Assembly: GCA_932294295.1 (NCBI GenBank)
Contig: OW028574.1
Span: forward strand, 29,086,145 to 29,150,144
Direction of reading: 5' to 3'
DNA length: 64,000 nt
Source of the DNA: Alitta virens
Taxonomy: Eukaryota; Annelida; Polychaeta; Phyllodocida; Nereididae
Part shown: positions 45,755 through 56,519 of the stretch, piece by piece
Layout of the letters: every line of letters begins with the position of its first letter
Position numbering within the stretch: the first letter of the stretch is position 1
Position numbers and translations under genes: made by a program
Notes under the pieces: model-generated
The model's database searches: none
What the model saw: the letters and a program-made list of their open reading frames with translations, nothing else
What the model was told of the DNA's origin: nothing

Positions 45755-46010
45755 ATAAAATATTTATGGAATCACTGGCAGTCTTGAGGAAAAATTAACA
45801 AACTGTTTCCCTAACTTTATTGAGAGCTATAAAATGGAATGCATAACATAATATAACAAGTGCATATGTGTGAGGAGTGCCATACTTTCCATTCATTGGA
45901 GACATGATGCTCAGGTTGAATGCTGGCTTTAAAATATTTCCAATCCAAACGCTTCCATAGACCATATCAGCTCTTGAAAGTTCTGCAAATGAAATGTAGG
46001 AAATTAAGTT
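45755..46010 (-). other. Exon-like block B, copy of block A end
   Basis: Minus strand: an acceptor-like CATTTGCAG at about 45,985, then a frame reading ADMVYGSVWIGNILKPAFNL and SIMSPMNGKYGTPHTYALVI, then GCTCTCAATAAAG. A damaged relative lies at 46,210-46,440 (PMNGEYGTHHRLD), followed by a shared ~100-bp intron-like stretch with CACTACACTGCAATTT..GTCATT and CAATGCCAGGCAAAA. No family recognised. Confidence 0.35.
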
Positions 46011-46902
46011 TTATGATTGAGACACTACACTGCAATTTTGTCATTTAGCAATGCCAGGCAAAAATCACGTCGCAAGTTCAGAGAATGATAAGCTGCTAAT
46101 GAATATATTGAAATGTCGGCATTATAGGGAGGTGAAACTACTATCGAGAGAATACAGTCAATTATAAATATTGTAGATGTCCTCAGTCAAATTTTTACAC
46201 CAACATAATCCAATTTTGGTACTTACATGATACATCAAGTCGGTGATGAGTTCCATACTCTCCATTCATTGGCAACATGGTCTATCGAAGCATTTGGAAC
46301 CAGGGGAACATTTAAGTCAGCATTCAACCTTGGCATCTTATCAGTTCACAGTTCTGCAAGGAAAGTAGGAAATTAGGTATTATAATTAAGACACTACACT
46401 GCAATTTGTCATTCAGCAATGCCAGGCAAAATCAAGTCACAAATTGCAAAAAATCATGCATTACTAAATATTAATTGGAAAATTAAGCAATGCATGACAG
46501 ACCTTATAATGCATGTCAATGCAGAACTAAGCTAGGTCGCCACGTCAAGGCCTGCAGTTTTGACCTAGTCCTAACTACACCTAAAGCCGTGAGATGCCAC
46601 AGCTATCTAACACCACAAGCCAAAAGTGGTTTTCATTTGGCCAGAAAGTCTGGTTAGTTGAACTAAAGACCGTGCTACAACGGTATCTAATTCAACAGCC
46701 TATGTTGAAATTGCTGGCGAAGTTAAAGAGAGTAGGACCAATTAATTTTTACCACTATATAAAGTTAGGAGTGTTATCGGCCTTAGAGTGCCTAAGTGCT
46801 TATGCCAAAAGGTGTTTAAGAATTTTGTTTTGCATTATAATAAGCTTACTTAAAATTACTATAAAAGATAAATATAGATAGGATGGGGCTCTACACAATT
46901 TT

Positions 46903-47036
46903 GAGTCCGGGTGAAGATCTTGCAGTCCGTGTGAAGATCTTGCAGTCCGTGTGAAGATCTTGCAGTCCGTGTGAGGATCTTGCAGTCCGTATGAAGATCT
47001 TGCAGTCCGTGTGAAGATCTTGTAGTCCGTGTGAAG
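46903..47036. repeat. 20-bp minisatellite, about 6.5 units
   Basis: Unit CTTGCAGTCCGTGTGAAGAT repeated with few changes. It lies at the left edge of the module described at 47,037-47,575. Confidence 0.95.
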
Positions 47037-47575
47037 TAATATTTCTACTTTATATGTTTCCCTTATCCCTTTACCGACTAGTAGTGATAAGCCTAATTGG
47101 CCCGTGAGATATAACCTCGATGAGCCAATGTCAGCCCGAAACCCTGGCTCAGGCGCCAGACCAACATTGTCATGCTCCACCAAGCCCCCACAGGCCAACT
47201 AAATGGTACCCAGAGAAGGAAATATCAACATATTTAGCCACATACTGACGAAGCTGCGCAGATCCTGGCTAAATCTGATAATTACCTCCCCAGTTACCCT
47301 ATCCTTTACCCACCAGTAATGCTAAGCCTAACGGGCCCCTTGAGAACAAGATGGATCAGCGTGAATGTACCTACCCAGAACATTTCCGCGGCTCCGGCAG
47401 AGGGGACAAACTACTATCTCCGTCGAGCCCCACGTGGTCCTTATTTTACCGACAAGTGCTAAGCCTAAATGGTCCCCTTTGAACAGGACAGATCAGTCAA
47501 AGTTAGCCAGACACTGAAGAGCCACCCAATGCCTGATTCAAATCGATTTTTCCAGCAAACTCGCCAGTTTCCCTA
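47037..47575. repeat. Dispersed module, three diverged copies
   Basis: A recurring scaffold of TTTACC(G/C)AC..AGT..GCTAAGCCTAA, GGCCC or GGTCCCC, GA(A)CA(A)GA(C)AGATCAG and (T)CAG/TTAGCC. Instances start near 47,073, 47,312 and 47,440, and again near 47,811, 49,711 and 52,990. The minus strand often reads through a LALVGK-like end, but stops are frequent. Nature unknown. Confidence 0.6.
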
Positions 47576-47577
47576 TT

Positions 47578-47655
47578 CCGTATCTCGAAGTCCGCGTGTA
47601 GTCCCGTATCTCGAAGTCCGCGTGTAGTCCCGTATCTCGAAGTCCACGTGAAGTC
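47578..47655. repeat. 26-bp minisatellite, three units
   Basis: Unit CCCGTATCTCGAAGTCCGCG plus TGTAGT repeated three times, the last changing to CCACGTGAAGT. It shares the GTCC(G/A)(C/T)GTG core with the neighbouring 20-bp and 15-bp arrays. Confidence 0.9.
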
Positions 47656-48165
47656 CGGTCCGCCTAAGCCTGGGGAAAAAAATAAAATAAAGAAGAATTA
47701 TTCATGACAACAACAAACATAACACACAGCAACATACATAAAAACAGATTCGAAAACTAGCCTATATCAAATATTCTAAAATCAAGACTAAATAAATTTA
47801 TTTTCTATTTTACCCACTTGTACTAATGCTAATGCGCCCAAGAGAACAAAACAGAACAGCCAAGTCAGCCCGAAACTCCGGCCCAAGCTCCAGACCAAGA
47901 TGGACATGCTCCACCGAGGCCTCAAGAGAACCTATTCCTATATAAATACATACCCACTTACACATCCCACTTACCCAATATCCAAAATATAAGAAACCCA
48001 AAATATAAGAAACCCAAAATATAAGGTACACCCCTTGCGCTATCCTCCTTGTCCTCCTGATGCCGTCGTAGTCCGTGGTCCTCCTGACAATAAAACAAAG
48101 AACATAATTAAGCTACAGTAGCTTCGCCAAAAAATATCACGATAATCTTGAATGTCAGAATTATA
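47610..48165. repeat. ~555-bp block, copy 1
   Basis: Nearly identical to 49,510-50,063 at offset 1,900. It includes GGGGAAAAAAATAAAATAAA, the module with GCTAATGCGCCCAAGAGAAC, three AAATATAAGAAACCC units and GTCCTCCTGATGCCGTCGTA. Confidence 0.92.
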
Positions 48166-48224
48166 GCCATTCAAAAATGGGGTTTCAGAAAAAAATCACA
48201 ATCTGAAAAAGAAACTAATAGCAT

Positions 48225-48680
48225 CTATCCATCAGTATCCATCTATCTATAAGTATCTATCCATCTATCTAAAAGTATCTATCCATCTATCTGAAAGTAT
48301 CTATCCATCTATCTAAAAGTATCTATCCATCTATCTAAAAGTATCTATCCGTCTATCTAAAAGTATCTATCCGTCTATCTAAAAGTATCTATCCATCTAT
48401 CTAAAAGTATCTATCCGTCTATCTATATAAGTATCCGTCTATCTATAAGTATCTATAAATCTATAAGTATCTATAAATCTATATAAGTATCTATCTATCT
48501 ATAAGTATCTATCTATATCTATATATCTATAAGTATCCATCTATCTATAAGTATCTATCTATAAGTATCTATCTATAAGTATCTATCTATAAGGATCTAT
48601 CTATAAGTATCTATCTATAAGTATCTATCTATAAGTATCTGTCTATAAGTATCTGTCTATCTAACTATCTATAGAATAAC
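48225..48680. repeat. (ATCT)n-type compound microsatellite
   Basis: About 450 bp of ATCTATCCATCTATCTAAAAG and ATCTATCTATAAGT variants with a secondary periodicity of about 14-28 bp. It is followed by the tail GAATAACTTTATTATAACC..TAAAGGTAACTTGTGG, which also follows the arrays at 50,380-50,530 and 50,660-50,745. Confidence 0.95.
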
Positions 48681-48895
48681 TTTATTATAACCTGTAAAGG
48701 TAACTTGTGGCTTGCATAAATATAATGTGCATGAATAAAATGTTTATCAGACATGTAGTTTCTAAGAAAATGTAGTACAAAATCTAGAAAAAACTGTCTG
48801 ATAAAGATTTTATTCCTGGTACTAATGGTATCCACATTATACAACTTATTTATGAAATTGTAGCTTTCCGCAAGAAAGGGTGTTTTTGTAATAGC

Positions 48896-49352
48896 CATTC
48901 AAAAATGGGGTTTCAGAAAAAAAATTACAAAATGAAAAAGAAACTTCAAGCACATACAATATTACGGAATTTCAACCTGTACCTCTCAAAGTTCGTCTAA
49001 CAAGAGTAATTGTACTAAATCTAAAGCATGTCCAATTGGAGGTCACAAGTTCAAAAACTGAATTTCATACGACATTGCCAAAACGAGTGCAAAAAAAGCC
49101 GAAACCTTGACTTTTGTCGTTTTGGCTACAAAAAGTATAGGAAATACTGATCTAAAATGTTGCACACTTCCTATATAATGTAGCTTTGCCTCAGAAATTT
49201 TTAAGACAAATTCGAGATGACCAGCATAGATGGGAAAATTTTCAGAAATTGTTGAATTGACATGGAATGACTCTTCAGATTGAAGCTTATTTTTCACTGA
49301 ATACAGCAAATATAAGAAATGCGAATAACCGCGATATCACGGAAATACTATA
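48896..49352. repeat. ~440-bp block, copy 1
   Basis: About 430 bp from AAAATGAAAAAGAAACTTC (48,930) to GATATCACGGAAATACTATA are repeated at 52,055-52,480, offset about 3,126. It continues with GGGTCATTCCGTGTCAAATC, which looks like a transposon end. No coding region. Confidence 0.85.
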
Positions 49353-49509
49353 GGGTCATTCCGTGTCAAATCATCCAGATTTTGGAAAATTTTCCAGGTG
49401 TATCTACAAAATCTGTCGAAAAACCAATATAATAAAAAACTAGGCTTTATTTAATAAGCCATAGCTTCAAGACTAATCTTGATATGGTGCTGCAACTTTC
49501 AGTCTTACC

Positions 49510-50063
49510 CTCGAAGTCCGCGTGTAGTCCCGTATCTCGAAGTCCACGTGAAGTCCGGTCCGCCTAGGCCTGGGGAAAAAAATAAAATAAAGAAGAATTA
49601 TTCATGACAACAAAAAACATAACGCACAGCAACATACATAAAAACAGATTCGAAAACTAGCCTATATCAAATATTCTAAAATCAAGACTAAATAAATTTA
49701 TTTTCTATTTTACCCACTTGTACTAATGCTAATGCGCCCAAGAGAACAAAACAGAACAGCCAAGTCAGCCCGAAACTCCGGCCCAAGCTCCAGACCAAAA
49801 TGGACATGCTCCACCGAGACCTCAAGAGAACCTATTCCTATATAAATACATACCCACTTACACATCCCACTTACCCAATATCCAAAATATAAGAAACCCA
49901 AAATATAAGAAACCCAAAATATAAGGTACACCCCTTGCGCTATCCTCCTTGTCCTCCTGATGCCGTCGTAGTCCGTGGTCCTCCTGACAATAAAACAAAG
50001 AACATAATTAAGCTACAGTAGCTTCGACAAAAATATCGCGATAATCTTGAATGTCAGAATTTT
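49510..50063. repeat. ~555-bp block, copy 2
   Basis: Second copy of 47,610-48,165, here with only about one and a half units of the 26-bp minisatellite at its left edge. A few substitutions and one-base indels separate the copies. Confidence 0.92.
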
Positions 50064-50239
50064 AATGGGAAACCATCCTAACTTTGTTAAGGTTCAAAAC
50101 CCTTTCTAATGATGTATTACACATAGGTGTACCTTTATTTTTGATCTACGAAATAATGGGATGGTCCATCAGCAATTGAATCTATGGATAATTGACAAGT
50201 AAACCACTGCAGTCTCGAGCGGATTGAGCCATGAATGAA

Positions 50240-50345
50240 TTAAATTTTGCCGATTGATTAGCCTAGTGGTTAAGCAATTAACCAGTAAGAACAGGCACTC
50301 ATGAGCTTCATGAGTTTTCCGAACTTCTCAGCTGCATGTAGTAAC
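50240..50345 (+). other. Possible tRNA-like SINE head remnant
   Basis: GATTAGCCTAGTGGTTAAGC fits a box A-type tRNA promoter. The expected box B downstream is not convincing. It may be a decayed SINE of a different family. Low confidence. Confidence 0.25.
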
Positions 50346-50374
50346 GCAAGTAGTGAGTGCCTGGAGCAACAGTA

Positions 50375-50750
50375 TCAATCCATCTAATAGAATCAATCAA
50401 TCTAATAGAATCAATCAATCAATCTAATAGCATCTATCCATCTAAAAGTATCTATCCATCAGTATCCATCTATCTATAAGTATCTATCTATCTATCTAAA
50501 ATTATCCGTCTATCTAACTATCTATAGAATAACTTTATTATAACCTGTAAAGGTAACTTATGGCTTGCATAAATATAATGTGCATTAGTGTTGGAGTTCT
50601 GCTCCGGAAACAAAATGGGGTTTCAGAAAAAAATCACAAAATGAAAAAGAAACTTGACTATCTAATAGCATCTATCCATCAGTATCCATCTATCTATATA
50701 AGTATCTATCTATAAGTATCTATAAGTATCTATCTATCTAACTTTATTAT
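50375..50750. repeat. Two short (ATCT)n arrays with shared tail
   Basis: Arrays at 50,375-50,530 and 50,660-50,745. Each ends in TATCTA..AACTTTATTATAACCTG and TAAAGGTAACTT, as at 48,670-48,710. Confidence 0.9.
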
Positions 50751-51379
50751 AACCTGTAAAGGTAACTTGTTGCGTTTAATTGCGCAGAGGGGGTTGAAAC
50801 TGATACCCTGAAACCCTTTTGTTGTAAGATAAAGGTCACATGTTCTACCAGTCTTGAGTGACAACAATAATTTTTCTCCTTCATATGAAGAAAGTTACTC
50901 TATTTTCATTGGGTAGCACTCTTCTTCTAGATTAAGAACATGTAAATTTCATTGCAATGTGATCAGTAGATCCTGAGATATCTATTATCAATAAATTTAT
51001 TTACATTTAACCACATCTATACCAGTACCAGGTCATTATATCTCAGATAAACCACAGTTTAATCAAGATTATATGAAGTGATAAATGTGTCATTATAATT
51101 TAGAAATAAATATTTTAAACTACAGATGTATCATGCTATGTTTGTGGGGTTGAATAAAGTTATGTTGTGGTTAACAATCACAATATAAATCTCCCCAATA
51201 AAACCACTATCAAGACCACCGTGTCACAATAGCTCACAATTGTATTCCGCAAGTCCACTGTTCCATCAAGACTACTGAACAGACAAATACATTAAAACGA
51301 CTAATGAGATCCCCTCACAATTAAGACCTCACAATTTCGGACCTGTCTGCATTCTGTTCTTTATGAAGGCTACTTTGAC

Positions 51380-51615
51380 TATTGCTAGATAGATAAGATA
51401 GATAAATAGATAGGTAGTTTAGTAGGTAGTAAGGTAATAAGGTAATAAGGTAATAAGGTAATTAGATAGGTAGATAGGTAGATAGGTAGATAGAGAGATA
51501 GAGAGATAGAGAGATAGATAGAGAGATAGATAGAGAGATAGAGAGATAGATAGAGAGATAGATAGAGAGATAGATAGTTATTTAGGTAGATAAATAGCTA
51601 GCTAGATAGATAGTT
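51380..51615. repeat. (GATA)n-type compound microsatellite
   Basis: GATAGATA, GGTAATAA and GATAGAGA tracts over about 235 bp. The dominant unit is the reverse complement of the (ATCT)n arrays at 48-50.7 kb. Confidence 0.95.
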
Positions 51616-51865
51616 TGCAACATTATATACAAATAGTGTTGAAAATTGATACAACGTAACTTTATAAGGTAAACAAAAAGTGTATATATATTAGTCTTAC
51701 TGGAAATGATGGTGTCCTAAATCATTTTTGGCTAAGCTGAAATTATTTTAAAGGTTATTATTTATATTAAATTCAACTATATTTACCATATATTGTCACA
51801 GAGCCTTGACAAATGGTTGCTATGGCAACGGCAAAGACAGATAAACAGGAGCCCAGGGACAGGAG

Positions 51866-51897
51866 CACTGACCTACATATAGATATGTAGGTCAGTG
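51866..51897. repeat. Perfect 15-bp-arm palindrome
   Basis: CACTGACCTACATAT, a 2-base centre AG, then ATATGTAGGTCAGTG. All 15 pairs match. It lies between the GATA array and the 52-kb block with no gene nearby. Confidence 0.9.
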
Positions 51898-52054
51898 GAC
51901 AGAAGTGACTGACTGACTAATTTTGCGACTGACCAGCAACCAATGATAGGAGACATGAGTTTGTCATGTACAGCATGTGACAGGCAATTGACACCTGTTC
52001 AATCAAACAATCAATCAATCACCCAACTTTTAGGCATGAGACAAACTATTTCAT

Positions 52055-52480
52055 AAAATGAAAAAGAAACTTCAAGCACATACAATATTACGGAATTTCA
52101 ACCTGTACCTCTCAAAGTTCGTCTAACAAGAGTAATTGTACTAAATCTAAAGCATGTCCAATTGGAGGTCACAAGTTCAAAAACTGAATTTCATACGACA
52201 TTGCAAAACGAGTGCAAAAAAAGCCGAAACCTTGACTTTTGTCGTTTTGGCTACAATAAGTATAGGAGATACTGATATAGAATGTTGCACACTTCCTATA
52301 TAATGTAGCTTTGCCTCAGAAATTTTTAAGACAAATCCGAAATGACCATCATAGGTGGGAAAATTTTCAGAAATTGTTGAATTGACATGGAATGACTCTA
52401 TTCAGATTGAAGCTAATTTTTCACTGAATACAGCAAATATAAGAAATGCAAATAACCGCGATATCACGGAAATACTATAC
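52055..52480. repeat. ~430-bp block, copy 2
   Basis: Second copy of 48,930-49,352, diverging after GGAAATACTATA, where the left copy continues into GGGTCATTCC and this one does not. Confidence 0.85.
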
Positions 52481-52669
52481 ATTTGTTCAAATTGGCTAAA
52501 CATTCATTTGGTCTTGGTAAGGAAAAAGGTACACATGTTTTACACCATTTTGGAAATAGTTTTTCAGTCTTAAAAAAACCTGGGTGGTTTTCATTTGAAA
52601 TTCTGAAATTAACATTTTTCTATGTATTATTACTCACCTCCTGAAGCTGTGGTCCGTGTCCTGACGTGA

Positions 52670-52797
52670 AGTCCTCGTCCGTGAAGTCCTCGTCCGTGAA
52701 GTCCTTGTCCGTGAAGTCCATGTCCGTGAAGTCCTCGTCCGTGAAGTCCTCGTCCGTGAAGTCCTCGTCCGTGAAGTCCTCGTCCGTCATCCGTCCG
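52670..52797. repeat. 15-bp minisatellite, eight units
   Basis: Unit CGTCCGTGAAGTCCT repeated eight times with few changes. Read on the minus strand it encodes (TDEDF)n within a 61-codon frame (52,620-52,805). Because the unit is a multiple of three, open frames arise on any strand; coding is not established. Confidence 0.92.
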
Positions 52798-52799
52798 TC

Positions 52800-53210
52800 C
52801 GCCATCCGTTAGCCTGAGCCAGGGGAAAAAAAAGGTACGCAATAAAAATGGCCAACAACATACATCAAATACAACATACATTAAAACAGACAAAAACTAT
52901 TCTAAAATCAGACTAAACATATAAATAACATTTCTACTTATTATATCTCCTATTCTACAATCCAACTTAAATTATGATTCCCTTATTAATTTACCCAATA
53001 TTTACGGCTAAATGGTCCCCAGCGAACAAGACAGACCAGACAAAGTTAGCCTGACACTAGGGGGCCGCCCAGTGACCGACCAAAATCAACCAGCCCAGCA
53101 AGCGAACCAGTTTCCCGAACTCCTATCAAATCTAATAATCCACTTAAATCCCAATTACCCATTGAAACTATTACGAAACCCAAAAAAGAAAAACCCATCA
53201 ATCCTAGTGG
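52800..53210. repeat. Dispersed module, right-hand copy
   Basis: Diverged relative of the 47.6-kb block: GAGCCAGGGGAAAAAAAA, AACATACAT..AAAACAGA, ATTCTAAAATCA.GACTAAA, then GGCTAAATGGTCCCCAGCGA and AACAAGACAGACCAGACAAA. It has the 15-bp array on its left and the 32-bp array on its right. Confidence 0.7.
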
Positions 53211-53212
53211 CT

Positions 53213-53320
53213 CCGCCGTCGATCATGCCTCTGGTCCGCTCGCTCTGCCGTCGATCATCCCTCTGGTCCGCTCGCTCTGCCGTCGATCATCCCTCTGGTC
53301 CGCTCGCTCCGCCATCCTAC
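53213..53320. repeat. 32-bp minisatellite, about 3.3 units
   Basis: Units beginning TGCCGTCGATCATCCCTCTG and ending GTCCGCTCGCTC. Successive GCCGTC starts at 53,215 and 53,247 give the 32-bp period. A 126-codon plus-strand frame runs across it but has no other support. Confidence 0.92.
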
Positions 53321-53391
53321 TATAAACAAACAAGCACATACATGCATACAATACAATACAAAATACAAAAAAAAATACCCCCAATAAAATA

Positions 53392-53520
53392 AAATAAAAT
53401 ATATTAAAATATACTAAAATATACTAAAAGATACTAAAAGCGACTAAAAGCGACTAAAAGCAATTAAAAGCAATTAAAATCAATTAAAATCATTTAAAAG
53501 CAATTAATATATATATAATT
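53392..53520. repeat. 10-11-bp degenerate AT-rich minisatellite
   Basis: Units drift from ATATACTAAA through GATACTAAAA and GCGACTAAAA to GCAATTAAAA, then (AT)n. It forms the left flank of the 51-bp array. Confidence 0.85.
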
Positions 53521-56519
53521 AATATATATATGGAGATCACTAGCTAGAACCTCAACAAGATGAAAAATAGCAAGCATCGCCACTGCAGCTGGGAGACTGT
53601 CATCTAGCTAGAGGTCACTAGGAAGCATCGCCACTGAAGCTGGGAGACTGCCAGCTAACTGGAGGTCACTAGAAAGCATCGCCATTGAAGCTGGGAGACT
53701 ACCAGCTAGCCGGAGATCACTAGCTAGAACCTCAATAAGATGAAAAATAGCAAGCATCACCACTGCAGCTGGGAGACTGCCATATAACTGGAGGTCACTA
53801 GCAAGCATTGCCACTGAAGCTGGAAGACTGCCAGCTAGCTGGAGGTCACTAGCTAGAACCTCAAAAAGATGAAAAATAGCAAGCTTCGCCACTGCACCTG
53901 GGAGATTGCCATCTAGCTGGAGGTCACTAGGAAGCATCGCCACTGAAGCTGGAAGACTGCCAGCTAGCTGGAGGTCACTAGCAAGCATCGCCACTGAAGC
54001 TGGGAGACTGCCAGCTAGCTGGAGGTCACTGGAACCTCAATAAGTTGAAAAATAGCAAGCATCGCCACGGCAGCTGGGAGACTGTCATCTAGCTGGAGGT
54101 CACTAGCAAGCATCGCCACTGAAGCTGGGTGACTGCCAGCTAGCTAGAGGTCACTAGCAAGCATCGCCACTGAAGCTGCAAGACTGCCTGCTAGCAGGAG
54201 GTCACTAGCAAGCATCTCCACTGAAGCTGGAAGACTGCCAGCTAGCTGGAGGTCACTAGCAAGCAACGCCACTGATGCCGTGAGTCTGCAAGCTAGCTGG
54301 AGGTCACTACCAAAAATCTCCACTGTAGCTGGGAGACTGCCAGCTGGCTGGAGGTCAGTAGCAAGCATCCCCACTGAAGCTGGGAGACTGCCAGCTAGCT
54401 GGAGGTCACTGAAACCTCAATAAGTTGAAAAATAGCAAGCATCGCCACAGCAGCTGGGAGACTGTCATCTAGCTGGAGGTCACTAGCAAGCATCGCCACT
54501 AAATCTGGAAGACTGCCAGCTGGCTGGAGGTCACTTGCAAGCATCGCCACTGAAACTGGGAGACTGCCAGCTAGCTGGAGGTCACTAGCAAGCATCGCCA
54601 CTGAAGCTGGGAGACTGCTAGCTAGCAGGAGGTCACTGGAACCTCAATAAGTTGAAAAATAGCAAGCATCGCCACTGCAGCTGGGAGACTGTCATCCAGC
54701 TGGAGGTCACTAGCAAGCATCGCCACTGAAGCAGGGTGACTGCCAGCTAGTTAGAGGTCACTAGCAAGCATCGCTACTGAAGCTGGAAGACTGCCTTCTA
54801 GCTAGAGGTCGCTTGCAAGCATCACCACTGAAGCTGGGAGACTGTCAGCTGGCTGTAGGTCACTGGCAAGCATCGTAACTGAAGCTGGGAGACATCCAGC
54901 TAGCTGGAGGTCACTAGCAAGCATCGCCTCTGAAGCTGAGAGACTGCCAGCTTGCTGGAGATCACTAGCTAGAACCTCAATAAGATGAAAAATAGCAAGC
55001 ATCGCCACTGCAGCTGGGAGACTGCCATCTAGCTGGAGGTAACTAGCAAGCATCGCCACTGAAGCTACAAGACTGCCAGCTAGCTGGTGGTCACTAGCAC
55101 GCAACATTACTGATGCTGTGAGACTGCCAGCTAGCTGGAGGTCACTAGCAAGCATCTCCACTAAAGCTGGCAAACTGCCAGCTGGCTGAAGGTTACTAGC
55201 AAGAATCACCACTAAAGCTGGGCGACTACCAGCTAGCTGGAGGGTACTAGCTGGAACCTCAATAAGTTGAAAAATAGCAAGGATCGCCACTGCAGCTGGG
55301 AGACTGCCATCTAGCTGGAGGTCACTAGCAAGCATCGCCACTGAAACTGGGAGACTGCCAGCTAGCTGGAGGTCACTAGCAAGCATCGCCACTGAAGCTG
55401 GAAGACTGCCATCTCGCTGGAGGTCACTTGCAAGCATCACCACTGAAGCTGGCAGACTGCCAGCTAGCTGGAGGTCACTAGCAAGCATCGCCACAGAAGC
55501 TGGGAGACTGCCAGCTAGCTGGAGGTCACTAGCAAGCATCGCTACTGAGGCTGGGAGACTGCCAGCTAGCTGGAGATCACTAGCTAGAACCTCAATAAGA
55601 TGAAAAATAGCAAGCATCGCCACTGCAGCTGGGAGACTGCCATCTAGCTGGAGGTCACTAGCAAGCATCGCCACTGAAGCTGGGAGACTGCCAGCTAGCT
55701 GGAGATCACTAGCTAGAACCTCAACAAAATGAAAAATAGCAAGCATCGCAACTGCAGCTGGGAGACTATCATCTAGCTGGAGGTCACTAGGAAGCATCGC
55801 CACTGAAGCTGGAAGACTGCCAGCTAGCTGGAGGTCACTAGCAAACATCGCCACTGAAGCTGGGAGACTGCCAGCTAGCTAGAGGTCACTGGAACCTCAA
55901 TAAGTGGAAAAATAGCAAGCATCGCCACGGCAGCTGGGAGACTGTCATCTAGCTGGAGGTCACTAGCAAGCTTGCCACTGCAGCTGGGAGACTGCCATCT
56001 AGCTGGAGGTCACTAGCAAGCATCGCCACTGAAACTGGGAGACTGCCAGCTAGCTGGAGGTCACTAGCAAGCATCGCCACTGAAGCTGGAAGACTGCCAT
56101 CTCGCTGGAGGTCACTTGCAAGCATCGCCACTGAAGCTGGCAGACTGCCATCTAACTGGAGGTCACTAGGAAGCATCGCCACTGACGCTGGAAGACTGCC
56201 ATCTAGCTGGAGGTCACTAGCAAGCATCGCCACTGAAGCTGGGAGATTGCCAGCTAGCTGGAGGTCACTAGCAAGCATCGTCACTGAAGCTGGAAGACTG
56301 CCATCTCGCTGGAGGTCACTTGCAAGCATCGCCACTGAAGCTGGAAGACAGCCTGCTGGCTGTAGTTCACTAGCAAGCATCGCCACTGAGGCTGGGAGAC
56401 TGCCAGCTAGCTGGAGATCACTAGCTAGAACCTCAATAAGATGAAAAATAGCAAGCATCACCACTGCAGCAGGGAGACTGCCAGCTAGCTGGAGGTCACT
56501 AGCAAGCATCGCCACTGAA

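Noticed and set aside
46594..46881. Plus-strand 95-codon frame
   Set aside because: No domain, no splice or promoter support, and it runs into the edge of the 20-bp minisatellite region.
48225..48680. CRISPR-like array
   Set aside because: It is a tetranucleotide microsatellite without spacers, in a eukaryotic context.
53012..53392. Plus-strand 126-codon frame across the 32-bp minisatellite
   Set aside because: Low-complexity ends and dependence on the tandem repeat; no independent support.
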